From Paenibacillus sp. PvR098 (GTDB lineage Bacteria > Bacillota > Bacilli > Paenibacillales > NBRC-103111), in NCBI RefSeq assembly GCF_017833255.1, contig NZ_JAFIBU010000001.1, forward strand, positions 2,566,001 through 2,630,000: DNA of 64,000 bases. Reading direction: 5' to 3'. Below, in pieces: positions 44,461-56,439 of the stretch (its first letter is position 1; each line of letters starts with the position of its first letter). The notes under the pieces are model-generated. The model made no database searches and was not told the DNA's origin. It saw only the letters and a program-made list of their open reading frames with translations. A program made the position numbers and the translations under genes.

Positions 44461-45192
44461 TTAATCCTTGTTTATGATCAGCAGCTCGGTCTCTCCGCTT
44501 CCGAGGCGAATCGTCTTGACCATCAGCGAAATTTTATTCTCATCGTTCAAAACGTTCCAGTAAGTGTCCGCAATTTGCTTCACATCGTTCTGAAGCGGAA
44601 CAAGCGCAGGCTCACCTTGGAAGGACGGCAGCGGATTCCCGTCGCCTGCATACGTATGAATGCAGTGACCGAAGCCCGGAAGCGCCTTTTCGTAAGTGTA
44701 GGTATGACGGAGCGTTTGCTCTTCCGTGTTGTTGCTCGATTTCAGAATCGACAGCTTGTAAGCAAACTGACCGTCTTTCAGATCAACGAGACCGCTGATA
44801 CGCGGAGTAAAATTCGGCGCATCCGGTTCGTATGTCCGGGTTGCCAGTGCAGACTCAAAGGAACCGCCAGCTTGAATTGCTTCATGAATCGTATTCGTCT
44901 GGTCACCATTCGTGACGATATGCGCGCCGTTCACATGCTTGACCGGGTAGTAGATGATCAGCGACGGATCTGTGAGCTTCGCAGGGTCTTTCGCTTCCGT
45001 ACGGACAAATCCGTTCTCTTCTTGAATAAACACACGGTTCCGGCTGTTCTCGCTGCGTCCCATAATCCAATAGACCTGCACCAGACGTGTTCCGTCAGGC
45101 GTTAAACCGATGACGATTCCACGGCCCGGATAATCGTTCTCCCGCAAACCGTTGATATATTGCTCCGCTTTCGCGTCTCTAGTCGTCGACAC
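44461..45192 (-). CDS. purO: IMP cyclohydrolase, PurO-type
   Basis: 243 residues. It resembles the archaeal-type IMP cyclohydrolase family (PF07826): YPGRGIVIGLTPDGT, IMGRSENSRNRVF, IVTNGDQTNTIHEA, and the strand NFTPRISGLVD. This enzyme closes FAICAR to IMP, the last step of the pathway. It stands directly after an AICAR transformylase that lacks its own cyclohydrolase domain, which supports the assignment. The GTG at 45192 follows GGAGGAAA; TTG at 45213 is an alternative. Confidence 0.82.
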   Translation of the reverse strand: MSTTRDAKAEQYINGLRENDYPGRGIVIGLTPDGTRLVQVYWIMGRSENSRNRVFIQEENGFVRTEAKDPAKLTDPSLIIYYPVKHVNGAHIVTNGDQTNTIHEAIQAGGSFESALATRTYEPDAPNFTPRISGLVDLKDGQFAYKLSILKSSNNTEEQTLRHTYTYEKALPGFGHCIHTYAGDGNPLPSFQGEPALVPLQNDVKQIADTYWNVLNDENKISLMVKTIRLGSGETELLIINKD

Positions 45193-45222
45193 TATGATTT
45201 CCTCCCCCGTCAAATGGCTTGC

Positions 45223-46410
45223 TTAGTGGTGAAACAGACGAACACCGGAATACATCATAACCATTCCGTAGTCGTTGGCTGCTTGCACGACTTCCTCATC
45301 CCGCATCGAGCTTCCGGCCTGTACGACATATTTCACGCCGCTGCGGCTTGCGCGGTCCAAATTATCGCGGAAGGGCAGGAATGCATCCGAACCGTAAGAA
45401 ACGCCCTGAAGTTTGTTCAGCCATTCGCGTTTCTCTTCACGAGACAAGCGCGCAGGCACCTCGTCGAAGCAAGCTTCCCAAGCCGCTTGCTCTACGGATG
45501 TAAGCTCATCCTCTAGCCAGAGGTCGATTGCATTGTTCTGCTCCGCGCGAGATAAGCCTTGACGGAATTTCATATTCAATGCCGTCGGATGTTGGCGAAG
45601 GAACCAGCGATCCGCTTTGTCCCCTGCCAGCCTCGTACAGTGAATTCGTGACTGCTGTCCCGCCCCGATACCGATCGTTTGGCCATCGAGTGTGTAGCAA
45701 ATGGAGTTGGATTGCGTATATTTTAAAGTTACAAGCGCTACTAAAAGATCTCGTTTAGCATGGTCCGGCAGCTCTTTGTTTTCCGTTACGATCTTTTGCA
45801 GCGCAGATTCGTCAATAACGGCATCGTTACGCTCTTGCTGCAGCGTCAAACCAAACAGCGTGCGGGTTTCAACAGGGTTCGGCACATAGTCGGGATCGAT
45901 CTGCAGAATCAAGTAGCCTCCGTTCTTTTTCGCCTTAAGGATTTCCAACGCCTCGTCCGTGTAACCAGGGGCCACAACAAGATCGGAAACCTCCCGCTTC
46001 AACAATTGAGCCGTCGATGCGTCTACAATATCGCTAAGAGCAGCGGCATCGCCGAACGAGGACATACGGTCGGCCCCGCGGGCACGCGCATAGGCTGTGG
46101 CCAGCGGGGAGAGCTCCAGGCCTTCAACGAAATAGGCTTTCTGCAGTTCAGGAGACATCGGAGCAGCAACCGCAGCTCCGGCAGGACTCACGTGTTTGAA
46201 TGATGCGGCTGCCGGGAGACCGGTAGCGCGGCGCAGCTCGCGGGCAAGCTGAAAGCCGTTAAACGCATCCAGCAAATTGATGAAGCCCGGATCGCCATTC
46301 AAAACCTTAATCGGCATCGGTCCTTCACTAAGGAGCTTCGCTTGTTTTTGGTGCGGGTTCATCCCGTATCTCAGATCCAACACGTTCTTTGAGCTCGTGC
46401 TTTGGCTCAT
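45223..46410 (-). CDS. Stand-alone AICAR formyltransferase (PurH C-domain only)
   Basis: 395 residues, against ~510 for bifunctional PurH. It begins at the transformylase domain (LDLRYGMNPHQKQ, ~12) with no MGS-like N-terminal cyclohydrolase domain. Active-site Lys-His are in FKHVSPAGAAV (~72); later GIGAGQQSRIHCT (~250), SDAFLPFRDNLDRA (~342), and GSSMRDEEVV (~367). It transfers formyl from 10-formyl-THF to AICAR. Its start overlaps purN by 4 bp. IMP closure is probably done by the PurO-type protein encoded next. Confidence 0.92.
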   Translation of the reverse strand: MSQSTSSKNVLDLRYGMNPHQKQAKLLSEGPMPIKVLNGDPGFINLLDAFNGFQLARELRRATGLPAAASFKHVSPAGAAVAAPMSPELQKAYFVEGLELSPLATAYARARGADRMSSFGDAAALSDIVDASTAQLLKREVSDLVVAPGYTDEALEILKAKKNGGYLILQIDPDYVPNPVETRTLFGLTLQQERNDAVIDESALQKIVTENKELPDHAKRDLLVALVTLKYTQSNSICYTLDGQTIGIGAGQQSRIHCTRLAGDKADRWFLRQHPTALNMKFRQGLSRAEQNNAIDLWLEDELTSVEQAAWEACFDEVPARLSREEKREWLNKLQGVSYGSDAFLPFRDNLDRASRSGVKYVVQAGSSMRDEEVVQAANDYGMVMMYSGVRLFHH

Positions 46411-47039
46411 GGTGTTATCCCATCCTTTGGTTTAAAGTTGGCAGCTTGTTCCAAGCGGATGCTGCCGTTGCAAATGCCTTGAATCACTTGCGGATAAAGC
46501 CGGTGCTCGATCTCGTGGATCCGTTCTGCTATAGACGCTTCCGTATCCCCCGGTTGAATGTCGATGGCCCGTTGGGCCAAGATGGGCCCACTATCGAGTC
46601 CTCCATCAACTAGATGTACCGTTACTCCAGTGACCTTCACGCCGTGACGGAGCGCTTGTCCCACCGCGTCAAGCCCCGGAAAAGACGGCAGGAGCGACGG
46701 ATGAATATTGATCATCCGCCCCCAGTACGCATCAACCAGTACATTGGTGATGATGCGCATGTACCCCGCAAGAACGATGAGTTCGACGTTTCTCTGCTGC
46801 AGCTGATGTAGAATTTCGTGTTCATATGCTTCGCGTGAAGCATATTCCTTCGGATTAAACGCAAACACAGGAATACCGGCCGCTTCCGCCCGTTTTACCA
46901 CCTTGGCCTTCGGGCGGTCACAAACCAAAAGCTCGATGCGCGCATCGAGCCGTCCTTCTTTCACCGCATCCGCAATCGCTTGAAAATTGCTTCCGTTCCC
47001 CGATGCGAATACGGCAATGCTGAGGGGAGCCGTACTCAT
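46407..47039 (-). CDS. purN: Phosphoribosylglycinamide formyltransferase
   Basis: 210 residues. [12 protein letters not shown] (~11), catalytic Asn-His in [13 protein letters not shown] (~111), and [15 protein letters not shown] (~141). It formylates GAR with 10-formyl-THF. ATGA overlaps at both ends (with purM and with the AICAR transformylase gene). Confidence 0.95.
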   Translation of the reverse strand: MSTAPLSIAVFASGNGSNFQAIADAVKEGRLDARIELLVCDRPKAKVVKRAEAAGIPVFAFNPKEYASREAYEHEILHQLQQRNVELIVLAGYMRIITNVLVDAYWGRMINIHPSLLPSFPGLDAVGQALRHGVKVTGVTVHLVDGGLDSGPILAQRAIDIQPGDTEASIAERIHEIEHRLYPQVIQGICNGSIRLEQAANFKPKDGITP

Positions 47040-48076
47040 ACGGCAGCCCCATTAAATGTAACCACACGCTCCCCAGCAGTTACACGGCCGAGAGTATAAG
47101 CTTTTTCTCCGTGACGATCAAACAGCTCCACAGCTTTTGCGGCTTGCTCCTCAGCTATGATAACAACCATGCCGATTCCCATGTTGAACGTACGGAACAT
47201 GTCGTTGTTGCTGATTCCGCCTTCCCGCTGCATCAGTTCAAAAATCGGGAGAATCGGCCAAGAACCGTAATCAATCTCAACGTTTACCCCTGCCGGCAGC
47301 ACACGAGGAATGTTTTCCAGGAAGCCTCCGCCCGTGATATGCGCCATGCCCTTGATCTCTACCTGCTCCAACACGGCAAGTACCGGCTTGACATAAATCT
47401 TCGTTGGCGCCAGCAGCGTATCGCCTAGGCGTTCGCCCAAAGCATCCACGTGATCATGCAGACTGTACCCCTTCTCCTCAAGCAAAAGTTTGCGGACAAG
47501 CGAGAAGCCGTTGCTGTGCACGCCGCTTGATGCTAGTCCCAATACGACATCACCCGGACAAATCGTAGAACCGTCGATGATGTTCTTCTTATCAACGATA
47601 CCGACAGTAAACCCGGCGATATCGTATTCGCCTTCGCTGTACATCCCCGGCATCTCCGCTGTCTCACCGCCGATAAGGGCGCAGCCCGACTGTACGCAGC
47701 CGTCGCTAATGCCTTTCACGATTGCTTCGATCTTCTCCGGAATGACCTTGTCGCAAGCGAGATAATCGAGGAAAAAGAGCGGTTCCGCGCCCTGGACCAC
47801 GATGTCGTTCACGCACATGGCTACGGCGTCGATGCCGATCGTATCATGCTTGTCCATAGCAAAAGCGATTTTTAGCTTCGTGCCTACACCGTCCGTTCCG
47901 GAGACAAGCACCGGCTCTTCATATTTATCTTTGTTTAAGCCGAACAGCCCGCCGAAACCGCCGAGCTCCGTCATCACTTCGGGACGGAACGTCGTCTTAA
48001 CGTGCTTCTTCATGCGTTCTACCGCTTCGTTGCCGGCTGCGATGTCGACACCAGCCTTTTTATATGCATCGGACAC
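47036..48076 (-). CDS. purM: Phosphoribosylformylglycinamidine cyclo-ligase
   Basis: 346 residues. [13 protein letters not shown] (~60), [11 protein letters not shown] (~138), and [16 protein letters not shown] (~240) are AIR-synthetase marks. It closes FGAM to AIR. The GTG at 48076 behind GGGGAGGAAA gives the usual N-terminus ([11 protein letters not shown]); the TTG at 48094 lies within the ribosome site and is less likely. A 172-bp gap to purF is the longest inside the operon. Confidence 0.95.
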   Translation of the reverse strand: MSDAYKKAGVDIAAGNEAVERMKKHVKTTFRPEVMTELGGFGGLFGLNKDKYEEPVLVSGTDGVGTKLKIAFAMDKHDTIGIDAVAMCVNDIVVQGAEPLFFLDYLACDKVIPEKIEAIVKGISDGCVQSGCALIGGETAEMPGMYSEGEYDIAGFTVGIVDKKNIIDGSTICPGDVVLGLASSGVHSNGFSLVRKLLLEEKGYSLHDHVDALGERLGDTLLAPTKIYVKPVLAVLEQVEIKGMAHITGGGFLENIPRVLPAGVNVEIDYGSWPILPIFELMQREGGISNNDMFRTFNMGIGMVVIIAEEQAAKAVELFDRHGEKAYTLGRVTAGERVVTFNGAAV

Positions 48077-48248
48077 TTGGTATTTCCTCCCCAAATCAAT
48101 ATGACCCTAACTGCAATTCTGTTACGCTGTAATTCAACCTTATAGCTTACGTTTCGCACCAAATTGGAGCTCTTACGCTGTTTTCACCCTTACACCTACA
48201 AGGCGAGGACACTCAAAAGCGAGCCCCGCCTCACGAACTCAATAAAGT
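48077..48248 (-). other. Spacer inside the pur operon
   Basis: 172 bp between purF and purM, while all other pur spacers are under 60 bp. A hairpin AGGCG...CGCCT (~48199-48231) lies near the purF end, without a T-run. No gene seen. Confidence 0.35.
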
Positions 48249-49784
48249 TCAATCGCAGCCGCAGCCGAGCGCGGCTTCATCAGGAACCGGCGTCGGATAG
48301 TGGTTGTCGAAGCAGGCAGTACAGTGGCCGCGGTTAAACTCGCTGCCGGGACGGCCAATGGCTGTTAGCAAGCCGTCCTTGCTCAGGAAGTGAAGGGAGT
48401 CCGCGTTGATCGCCTGGCGAATCTCCTCCACTGACTTAACCGCGGCGATGAGCTCCGTGCGGCTCGGCGTATCAATGCCGTAGAAGCACGGGTTCTGGAA
48501 AGGCGGTGAGCTGATTCGCACATGCACCTCGGAAGCTCCCGCTTCACGAAGCAGGTTCACGATGCGCAGCGACGTTGTTCCGCGCACGATCGAGTCGTCG
48601 ATCATGACGACGCGCTTGCCTTCCACGATGCTGCGTACGGCAGACAGCTTCATCTTCACGCCCTGCTCGCGCAGCTCTTGGCTCGGCTGGATAAAGGTCC
48701 GGCCGGTATAGCGGTTTTTGATCAATCCCAGCTCATAAGGGATGCCTGTCTGCTCTGCGTATCCGATTGCGGCAGATATACTGGAGTCCGGCACGCCGGT
48801 GACAATATCCGCGTCCACGAACGCTTCCATCGCCAGCTGGCGCCCCATGCGCTTACGCGCAGAGTGAATATTTGTCGAGTCGATATCGCTGTCCGGACGA
48901 GCAAAATAAATGTATTCCATCGCGCAAATCGCACGCTGTTTAATCGGTGAAAAGCGGTCTTCCGTCAGCACTCCGGTCTTGAGGTCCATGACCAGCATCT
49001 CGCCGGGTTCAACGTCCCGATAATACGTGCCGCCGACCGTATCGAATGCGCACGACTCGGAAGCAAAAAGCTTCGCAGTACCCAGACGTCCCATAACGAA
49101 GGGGCGCAAGCCGTGCGGGTCACGAGCGGCGATGAGCTTGTCCTTGGTCAGGAACAGGAATGCGTATGCCCCTTCTACCTTCAGCAGCGTTTCTTTCACG
49201 GCGCTGACGATATCGTCATGCTTGGAACGCGCAATCAAATGGGCAACAACTTCCGTATCGCTCGTCGTTTGAAAAATGGAACCTTCCTTCTCCAGCCGAC
49301 GTTTGATTTCCGGGGCATTCGTCAGGTTGCCGTTCGTTGCAATCGCCAGATCGCCTTCGCGATACTTGAATACGAGCGGCTGCGCATTAGCCAGCTTGCT
49401 CTCGCCTGCAGTAGAGTAACGCACATGTGCGATGGCGTGGGAGCCCGCCATCGTTCCCAGGTTCTCGTTGTTGAACACTTCTTTGACGAGACCCATGCCC
49501 CGATGATAGTTGAACGACTCTCCACCGGTTACGCAGATCCCGGCGCTCTCTTGGCCGCGGTGCTGCAGAGCATGCAATCCGTAATACGAGAGCGAGGCCG
49601 CTTCGGAGTGACCAAACACTCCGAAAACGCCGCATTCTTCTCCCAGCTTATCGAACAGACCGTCATGACTGCTGCCGACGCCTTCGTTATAGTAATCTCC
49701 GGTCCACAGCTTCGGAACCTTTCCCGATCCGTTACCCTTTATAAAACCTAATCCTTGTCCGCCGACTCTCAGTTCATCAGACAT
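48249..49784 (-). CDS. purF: Amidophosphoribosyltransferase
   Basis: 511 residues. A propeptide ends at [11 protein letters not shown]; the Cys becomes the N-terminal nucleophile of the glutaminase. [18 protein letters not shown] Gln site, PRPP site [18 protein letters not shown] (~375), and C-terminal Cys residues ([14 protein letters not shown]) fit the Fe-S Bacillus type. First committed step: PRPP + Gln to phosphoribosylamine. The ATG at 49784 overlaps the end of purL by 16 bp. Confidence 0.96.
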   Translation of the reverse strand: MSDELRVGGQGLGFIKGNGSGKVPKLWTGDYYNEGVGSSHDGLFDKLGEECGVFGVFGHSEAASLSYYGLHALQHRGQESAGICVTGGESFNYHRGMGLVKEVFNNENLGTMAGSHAIAHVRYSTAGESKLANAQPLVFKYREGDLAIATNGNLTNAPEIKRRLEKEGSIFQTTSDTEVVAHLIARSKHDDIVSAVKETLLKVEGAYAFLFLTKDKLIAARDPHGLRPFVMGRLGTAKLFASESCAFDTVGGTYYRDVEPGEMLVMDLKTGVLTEDRFSPIKQRAICAMEYIYFARPDSDIDSTNIHSARKRMGRQLAMEAFVDADIVTGVPDSSISAAIGYAEQTGIPYELGLIKNRYTGRTFIQPSQELREQGVKMKLSAVRSIVEGKRVVMIDDSIVRGTTSLRIVNLLREAGASEVHVRISSPPFQNPCFYGIDTPSRTELIAAVKSVEEIRQAINADSLHFLSKDGLLTAIGRPGSEFNRGHCTACFDNHYPTPVPDEAALGCGCD

Positions 49785-52012
49785 GGAATCGCATCCTTCC
49801 AAACCTTTTCTAGTTGTGTTACAGATGCATCAATAACTGATTTCCCATTGACTTTAAGGTTCAATGCTTGTCCGCCAACCGTACCCAACACCTGCACAGG
49901 TACGCCCGCTTCCGACAATAGCTTCTGCAGTGCTTCAGCCTTATCAGGTGCAGCGCTGAGCAAAATTCGCGACTGGCTTTCGCTAAATAATGCCACGTCA
50001 TTGCGCAGCTCGCTAACGAAATTTACCGCTGCACCGATTTTGCCGCTCATGCAGCTCTCTGCCAATGCAACGGCCAGACCGCCTTCTGACAAGTCGTGCG
50101 CCGAAGCGACGAGACCGCCTTGAATGGCGCGCAGCACCGCATTCAGCAGGGTTTGTTCCACTTCAAGATCAATCTGTGGAGGACGGCCTTCCGTTACTCC
50201 GTGCAGTACATATTGGAACTCACTTCCGCCAAGCTCCGCTTTCGTATCGCCGAGCAGCAGCACGACATCGCCTTCACGCTTGAAGCCTTGGGTTGTAATG
50301 TGGTCGGTGTCATGTATCAGGCCGACCATCCCGACGACTGGTGTAGGATAAATGGCACCTTTGGCGTTCTCGTTGTACAAGCTGACGTTTCCGCCGATGA
50401 CCGGCGTATTCAGCTTGCGGCAAGCTTCCGCCATTCCGTCGACCGCTTTCTCGAGCTGCCAGAAAATTTCCGGCTTCTCCGGGCTGCCGAAGTTCAGGTT
50501 GTCCGTAATCGCCAGAGGCTCCGCACCCGAGCAAACGTTGTTCCGCGCCGCTTCCGCTACGGCTATGCGTCCGCCGACTTCCGGGTCCAGGTAGACGAAA
50601 CGGCCGTTGCAGTCCGTCGACATCGACAACGCCTTACGGGAGCCGTGGATCGTAACGACAGCGGCATCCGAGCCTGGTTGAACCGCTGTTGAAGTACGCA
50701 CCATATAGTCATATTGGTTATAAATCCATTCTTTGCTCGCTACCGTAGGCGATGCCAGCACCTTCAAGAGCGCATCGTTCAAATCCGTAACCTCCGGATA
50801 GCGAAGCGTATCAATGCGGCCATTCTCCTCATAATAAGCAGGCACAGCCGAAGGCTTATGGTACATTGGGACATCGTCCACGAGAGCTTTAACCGGCATG
50901 TTAGCAACCAGCTCACCCTTATGGTATAGCTTCAGGTTGCCGTCGTCCGTCACCTTGCCGACTTTAGGGCAAGGCAAGCCCCAACGTTCAAAAATCGCTA
51001 CCGCCTGCGCTTCATGCTCAGGCTTCACCACGAACAGCATCCGCTCTTGGGATTCCGACAGCATCATCTCGTAAGCCGTCATGCCTTCTTCACGCTGCGG
51101 TACTGCATCGAGGTACAGCTCCATGCCGTTACCGGCTTTACTCGCCATCTCCGAGCTCGAACACGTAAGTCCTGCGGCGCCCATATCTTGAATGCCGACA
51201 ACAATACCGGAGTTAATCAGCTCAAGGCAGGCTTCGAGCACCAGCTTCTCCATGAACGGATCGCCGACTTGCACTGCAGAACGCTTGGATTCAGACTTAT
51301 CCGACAAGTCCTCAGAAGCGAATGTCGCTCCGTGAATGCCGTCGCGTCCTGTTGCAGGACCTACGTAGAACACCGGGTTGCCGACGCCTTTGGCCACGCC
51401 CTTTTGAATCTTGTCATGATCGATGATCCCCACGCACATCGCGTTGACGAGCGGGTTGCCTTCATAGTTCTCGTCGAACATCACTTCCCCGCCGACCGTC
51501 GGAATACCGATACAGTTACCGTAGCCCGCAATCCCGGATACGACGTTCTCAAACAAATATTTCACGCGATCGTTGTTCAGTTGACCAAAACGCAAGCTGT
51601 TGAGTACAGCCACTGGACGCGCACCCATCGAGAAAATATCACGGATAATGCCACCCACACCGGTTGCCGCACCTTGATACGGTTCAACGGCGGAAGGGTG
51701 ATTGTGGCTTTCAATCTTGAACACAACCGCTTGGTTGTCTCCAATATCCACGATCCCCGCGCCTTCGCCGGGTCCCATCAGGACTTTCGGTCCGCTAGTC
51801 GGGAATTTTTTCAAAACCACCTTGGAGTTTTTGTAAGAGCAGTGCTCCGACCACATGACGCTAAACACGCCGATCTCCACATAATTCGGTTTCCGTCCGA
51901 GGAATCCGCAAATTTGTTCATACTCCGAATCCGTAACGCCAAACTGCTTATATATTTGCTGATCTGCAATTTGCTCCGCCGTTGGTTCCTTAGCCGATAG
52001 TTGCTGCGCCAT
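49769..52012 (-). CDS. purL: FGAM synthase large subunit
   Basis: 747 residues, small-PurL type that works with PurQ and Pur[14 protein letters not shown] (~48), [24 protein letters not shown] (parts, ~92), [10 protein letters not shown] (~150), and [17 protein letters not shown] (~640). It converts FGAR to FGAM. It overlaps purQ by 23 bp and purF by 16 bp. Confidence 0.96.
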   Translation of the reverse strand: MAQQLSAKEPTAEQIADQQIYKQFGVTDSEYEQICGFLGRKPNYVEIGVFSVMWSEHCSYKNSKVVLKKFPTSGPKVLMGPGEGAGIVDIGDNQAVVFKIESHNHPSAVEPYQGAATGVGGIIRDIFSMGARPVAVLNSLRFGQLNNDRVKYLFENVVSGIAGYGNCIGIPTVGGEVMFDENYEGNPLVNAMCVGIIDHDKIQKGVAKGVGNPVFYVGPATGRDGIHGATFASEDLSDKSESKRSAVQVGDPFMEKLVLEACLELINSGIVVGIQDMGAAGLTCSSSEMASKAGNGMELYLDAVPQREEGMTAYEMMLSESQERMLFVVKPEHEAQAVAIFERWGLPCPKVGKVTDDGNLKLYHKGELVANMPVKALVDDVPMYHKPSAVPAYYEENGRIDTLRYPEVTDLNDALLKVLASPTVASKEWIYNQYDYMVRTSTAVQPGSDAAVVTIHGSRKALSMSTDCNGRFVYLDPEVGGRIAVAEAARNNVCSGAEPLAITDNLNFGSPEKPEIFWQLEKAVDGMAEACRKLNTPVIGGNVSLYNENAKGAIYPTPVVGMVGLIHDTDHITTQGFKREGDVVLLLGDTKAELGGSEFQYVLHGVTEGRPPQIDLEVEQTLLNAVLRAIQGGLVASAHDLSEGGLAVALAESCMSGKIGAAVNFVSELRNDVALFSESQSRILLSAAPDKAEALQKLLSEAGVPVQVLGTVGGQALNLKVNGKSVIDASVTQLEKVWKDAIPCLMN

Positions 52013-52685
52013 GCTTTTCCCTCCAGGTGCTCAAAATCGATGTAAACATCTTCCGTCCGTCCGCCGAGCCAAGCAGTTCATGCACCGCACGCTCCGGATG
52101 AGGCATCATGCCGAGCACATTACCTGCTTTGTTACATATACCCGCAATATCGTCCACCGAACCGTTCGGGTTGTTGCCGGCTTCATATCTGAAAACGATC
52201 TGGTTGTTCGCTTTCAACTCCTCCAGCGTCGTTTCGTCACAATAATAATTTCCTTCGCCGTGAGCGATCGGAATGTTGATCAGCTCGCCTTGAGTATATT
52301 CTTTTGTAAAAGGATTGTCCGTGTTCTCCACCTGCAGAAGTGCAGCATGGCAGCGGAATTTGAGCGACCGGTTACGCAGCATCGCGCCTGGAAGCAATCC
52401 TGATTCGAGCAAAATTTGAAATCCGTTGCAAATGCCGAGTATATATTTGCCTTGAGCCGCCGCTTGAACGAGCGCATTCATGACAGGCGCGAACTGCGCA
52501 ATAGCGCCAGTACGCAAGTAATCACCGTACGAAAAACCGCCAGGAAGTATAATGCAGTCATATTTCGACAAATCCGTCTCTGTATGCCATACATAATCGA
52601 CAGGCTGTCCGATTGTATCCTCCACCGCTTTATAGCAGTCGATGTCACAGTTGGAGCCCGGAAAAACCAATACCGCAAAATTCAT
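51990..52685 (-). CDS. purQ: FGAM synthase glutaminase subunit
   Basis: 231 residues. Class I glutamine amidotransferase: [11 protein letters not shown] (~8), [10 protein letters not shown] (~50), nucleophile Cys in [10 protein letters not shown] (~85), and catalytic His in [11 protein letters not shown] (~201). It supplies ammonia to PurL. Confidence 0.96.
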   Translation of the reverse strand: MNFAVLVFPGSNCDIDCYKAVEDTIGQPVDYVWHTETDLSKYDCIILPGGFSYGDYLRTGAIAQFAPVMNALVQAAAQGKYILGICNGFQILLESGLLPGAMLRNRSLKFRCHAALLQVENTDNPFTKEYTQGELINIPIAHGEGNYYCDETTLEELKANNQIVFRYEAGNNPNGSVDDIAGICNKAGNVLGMMPHPERAVHELLGSADGRKMFTSILSTWREKHGAATIG

Positions 52686-52704
52686 TATCGTGCTCCTCCT
52701 TTTA

Positions 52705-52953
52705 TTAGGCCTGTACCAGCTCGAAACGATAGTCCTCGATCACCGTGTTAGCCAGCAGCTTTTCACACATAGCCTTTAACCGGTCTTCAGCAGCCGCGCG
52801 ATCGTTAGTGTTCAGCTCCACTTCCAAATATTTGCCGATTCTTACTTTCTCCACTTCATCGAATCCCATCGTATGGAGCGCGCCTTGAACGGCGGTTCCC
52901 TGAACATCTAGTACGCTTTGCTTTATCGTTACATACACGGTCGCTTTAAACAT
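52705..52953 (-). CDS. purS: FGAM synthase subunit PurS
   Basis: 82 residues, the normal size. Starts [31 protein letters not shown] and [10 protein letters not shown] are typical. It bridges PurL and PurQ. The ATG at 52953 follows AGGAGGT; the frame upstream to 53010 is not needed. Confidence 0.95.
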   Translation of the reverse strand: MFKATVYVTIKQSVLDVQGTAVQGALHTMGFDEVEKVRIGKYLEVELNTNDRAAAEDRLKAMCEKLLANTVIEDYRFELVQA

Positions 52954-53010
52954 CGGATAAATACCTCCTGCAAAATGGTTTGTTCGTTCGTTTCTACCGC
53001 AGAGCGGCAA

Positions 53011-53901
53011 TTACCCTTGCACCAAACGGTTATAAATATCACGGTAACGCTTGGACGTCTCTTCCACTACATGCATTGGCAGAGGATCCGGCTCGCTGTT
53101 CTTATCCCAATTCGTGCCGGACAAATAGGTACGTACCGGCTCCTTATCCATGCCGTCGATCTCAATATCGAGCTCGTACTTCTCTTGCGCCCAGAAACGC
53201 GATGAGTCCGGCGTAAAAATTTCATCTATTAATATGATTTCATCATCAATAATTCCAAATTCAAACTTCGTATCCGCCAAAATGATGCCGCGCTGCTCAC
53301 AATACGCATGAGCAAACTCGTAAAGCCGAATGCTCTTCTCCTGCAACTGCTCGGTTAACTCTGCACCTACGAGCTCTTTCATTCGCTCAATGGAAATGTC
53401 TTCGTCGTGGCCGACATCGTTCTTCGCAGCCGGTGTAAAAATCGGCTGGGGGAAGCGCTCGTTCTTCCGCATACCTGTCGGCAGCTTATGGCCGTTCACT
53501 TCACCTGTCTGCTGGTATTGGCGCCATCCGCCGCCCGTAATATACCCGCGTACTACGCATTCGATATCGATCCGCTCCGCTTTGCGCGTCACCATGAAGC
53601 GGTCCTTCATGATTTCTCGGTCCGTAATCAGATCGCTTAGCTTGTCCACATCCCCATGAACCACATGATTCGGCTGAATCGAAGCTGTCTGTTCGAACCA
53701 GAACTTGCTCAAGCTGTTTAGTACGTTGCCCTTGTCCGGCACCGCCGGGCTCAGCACCCAGTCGAACGCCGAGATCCGGTCGGTGACCGCAATCAGATAG
53801 TGCTCGCCAAGATCGTAGAGCTCCCGAACCTTGCCTTTATACAGCAGCGGCGCTTTTACATAAGCTTCCGCGCTCGAAATAGCCGTTGTCGTCCCGCTCA
53901 T
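53011..53901 (-). CDS. purC: SAICAR synthetase
   Basis: 296 residues, the longer SAICAR-synthetase form. LYKGKVRELYDLGE (~20), VTDRISAFDWVL (~39), ECVVRGYITGGGW (~113), and DTKFEFGI (~205). It joins aspartate to CAIR. It lies 21 bp after purB. Confidence 0.95.
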   Translation of the reverse strand: MSGTTTAISSAEAYVKAPLLYKGKVRELYDLGEHYLIAVTDRISAFDWVLSPAVPDKGNVLNSLSKFWFEQTASIQPNHVVHGDVDKLSDLITDREIMKDRFMVTRKAERIDIECVVRGYITGGGWRQYQQTGEVNGHKLPTGMRKNERFPQPIFTPAAKNDVGHDEDISIERMKELVGAELTEQLQEKSIRLYEFAHAYCEQRGIILADTKFEFGIIDDEIILIDEIFTPDSSRFWAQEKYELDIEIDGMDKEPVRTYLSGTNWDKNSEPDPLPMHVVEETSKRYRDIYNRLVQG

Positions 53902-53922
53902 TCTCCCTCAGGCCTCCCTTTA

Positions 53923-55218
53923 TTAGCTCAAGCCCAAACGCTTGAAAATCGTATCCACATGCTTCAAGTGCCAGCTTGGGTTAAATGCGTCTTCGATATC
54001 TTCCAAGCTCAGAATATTCCTAACCGCAGGCGTATTCTCGATAATCTCACGGAACGAACGCTGCTCTTCCCACGCCTGCATCGCGCGCGGTTGAACGGTA
54101 TCGTAAGCTTGCTCGCGGCTGAAGCCTTTGTCGATCAGCTTCGTCATCACGCGGCCGGAGAAAGGAACACCATACGTGCTTTGCATGTTGCGCTTCATGT
54201 TTTCCGGGAATACCGTCAAATTTTTCACGATGTTGCCCAAACGGTTCAGCATATAGTTAAGCAATATTGTCGCATCCGGTAAAATAATGCGTTCCACGGA
54301 GGAATGAGAAATATCTCTCTCATGCCACAGCGTGACGTTCTCGTATGCGGAAACCATATGACCGCGAATCACACGTGCCAAACCGGAGATGCTTTCGCAG
54401 CCGATCGGGTTGCGCTTGTGCGGCATCGCCGACGAACCCTTCTGTCCCTTAGCGAAAGGCTCCTCCACTTCGCGGAACTCGCTCTTCTGCAGTGCGCGGA
54501 TTTCTGTCGCGAACTTATCCAGCGAAGTCGCGATCAAAGCTAGTGTCGCCATGTACTCCGCGTGGCGGTCACGCTGCAGCGTCTGTGTCGAAATCGGCGC
54601 CGGCTTTGTGCCCAGCTTACCGCAAACATATTCCTCTACAAACGGATCGATGTTGGCGTATGTGCCTACGGCGCCGGAGATTTTACCGAACTGCACACCG
54701 TCAGCCGCAAAACGGAACCGCTCCAGATTGCGTTTCATTTCCTCATACCAGAGCGCCATTTTCAAACCGAAGGTCGTTGGCTCGGCATGTACGCCGTGCG
54801 TCCGTCCCATCATCGGCGTATCTTTATAAGCGATGGCCTTGTCCCGAACAATGTTAACGAAGTTTACGATGTCGCGCTCTAAAATCTCGTTGGCTTGCTT
54901 GAGCAAATAGCCGAGCGCTGTGTCCACGACGTCCGTCGAGGTCAGGCCATAATGCACCCATTTCCGTTCGTCCCCTAGCGTTTCGGATACCGCACGAGTG
55001 AACGCAATGACGTCGTGGCGAGTTTCCTGTTCAATTTCGTAGATGCGATCAATATCAAATCCTGCCTTTTTGCGCAGCTCGATAACATCTTCCTTCGGAA
55101 TAACGCCCAGCTCCGACCACGCTTCACAGGAAAGAATCTCTACTTCCAGCCAAGCCTTGAATTTGTTTTCTTCCGTCCAAATGGCGCCCATCTCGGGTCT
55201 TGTATAGCGATCGATCAT
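53923..55218 (-). CDS. purB: Adenylosuccinate lyase
   Basis: 431 residues. [10 protein letters not shown] and [13 protein letters not shown] (~88), [15 protein letters not shown] (~138), and the flexible signature loop [15 protein letters not shown] (~261) are present. It splits SAICAR and adenylosuccinate. 18-bp spacer to purK. Confidence 0.96.
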   Translation of the reverse strand: MIDRYTRPEMGAIWTEENKFKAWLEVEILSCEAWSELGVIPKEDVIELRKKAGFDIDRIYEIEQETRHDVIAFTRAVSETLGDERKWVHYGLTSTDVVDTALGYLLKQANEILERDIVNFVNIVRDKAIAYKDTPMMGRTHGVHAEPTTFGLKMALWYEEMKRNLERFRFAADGVQFGKISGAVGTYANIDPFVEEYVCGKLGTKPAPISTQTLQRDRHAEYMATLALIATSLDKFATEIRALQKSEFREVEEPFAKGQKGSSAMPHKRNPIGCESISGLARVIRGHMVSAYENVTLWHERDISHSSVERIILPDATILLNYMLNRLGNIVKNLTVFPENMKRNMQSTYGVPFSGRVMTKLIDKGFSREQAYDTVQPRAMQAWEEQRSFREIIENTPAVRNILSLEDIEDAFNPSWHLKHVDTIFKRLGLS

Positions 55219-55236
55219 CGTTTCCCCATCCTTCGT

Positions 55237-56439
55237 TTAATTCTTTTCTATAGATTCCCAAACGTGTGATGCCTCTATCCAACCAAAAGCAGCTTCCACA
55301 GATTCAGACAGCAGATTGACGTGTCCCATTTTCCTGCCTGTTTTGGCTTCTTGCTTGCCGTACAAGTGAACCTTCGCCGTTACGCCGGGCGCAACCCGCT
55401 GGGATTCCGGATTCACAATCCAATCCAATAGCGGCTGAACATGTTCGCCTAGTACGTTGACCATCACTACCGGCGTCAGAAGAGCCGTATCTCCGAGCGG
55501 AAGATTGCATATCGCTCTTACATGCTGCTCGAATTGTGACGTCCGGCACGCTTCCATCGTGTAATGACCGGAGTTATGAGGCCGCGGCGCAAGCTCGTTC
55601 ACATACAGCTCGCCGCTTGCCGTTAAAAACATCTCCACTGCGATCAGTCCGATAACGTCGAGCTCTTCTGCAATTCGCTGCGCCATCGCCTCGGCTTCCT
55701 TCAGCACAGCTTCCGGCGCGCGCGCCGGGACAATGGACAGATGCAATATGTTGTTCACATGCACGTTCTCCGCAGCAGGGAATACCTTTACTTCCCCCCG
55801 CGGGCTTCTGGCTGCAATGACGGATATTTCTTTATCGAAACGGATGAACTGCTCCAACACCAGCTCCGTCTTCGCCTTGCTCAAAGTATCATAGGCATCC
55901 TGTACCTCTTCCAACGAGCGAATGACCCATTGGCCTTTACCGTCGTAGCCGCCAGTCGCCGTTTTGAGCACGCAGGGCGTTCCGAATCTCAGTACCGCTT
56001 CACGGAGTTCCACTACGCTTCGGATCTCGGCATATGGCGCTACCTTGACTCCTGCCGATTCAATCGCCCGTTTCTCGCGCAGGCGATGCTGCGTGGTGTA
56101 GAGCAGCTTGCTGCCCTGCGGCACGTACGATTCCGCCATCAACAGAGAAGTTACTTCCGCGTCTACATTCTCGAATTCATACGTGATGACATCCGCCTGC
56201 TGCGCTAGCTGCCTCGCTGCCGCCGCATCATGATATTCTGCGACGATCTGTTGATCGGCTACCTGCCCGCAGGGCGCATCAGGTATGGGATCCAGCGTTA
56301 CAAAACGGTAACCCATCGCGCGTCCGGCTAAAGCCAGCATCCGGCCAAGCTGACCGCCCCCAAGGATACCGATCGTTGCACCCGGAGCATACACGCGATT
56401 TGGATCGTATGCCTTGCTGGCCACTTTTTCTTGCGTCAT
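55237..56439 (-). CDS. purK: N5-carboxyaminoimidazole ribonucleotide synthase
   Basis: 400 residues, ATP-grasp. [15 protein letters not shown] (~23), [14 protein letters not shown] (~150), [17 protein letters not shown] (~186), and [14 protein letters not shown] (~272). It makes N5-CAIR from AIR, bicarbonate and ATP. Its start overlaps purE by 4 bp. Confidence 0.95.
   Translation of the reverse strand: MTQEKVASKAYDPNRVYAPGATIGILGGGQLGRMLALAGRAMGYRFVTLDPIPDAPCGQVADQQIVAEYHDAAAARQLAQQADVITYEFENVDAEVTSLLMAESYVPQGSKLLYTTQHRLREKRAIESAGVKVAPYAEIRSVVELREAVLRFGTPCVLKTATGGYDGKGQWVIRSLEEVQDAYDTLSKAKTELVLEQFIRFDKEISVIAARSPRGEVKVFPAAENVHVNNILHLSIVPARAPEAVLKEAEAMAQRIAEELDVIGLIAVEMFLTASGELYVNELAPRPHNSGHYTMEACRTSQFEQHVRAICNLPLGDTALLTPVVMVNVLGEHVQPLLDWIVNPESQRVAPGVTAKVHLYGKQEAKTGRKMGHVNLLSESVEAAFGWIEASHVWESIEKN

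Noticed and set aside
51014..52000. A 328-codon plus-strand ORF opposite purL
   Set aside because: A long antisense frame caused by codon bias of purL; no known fold or ribosome site.
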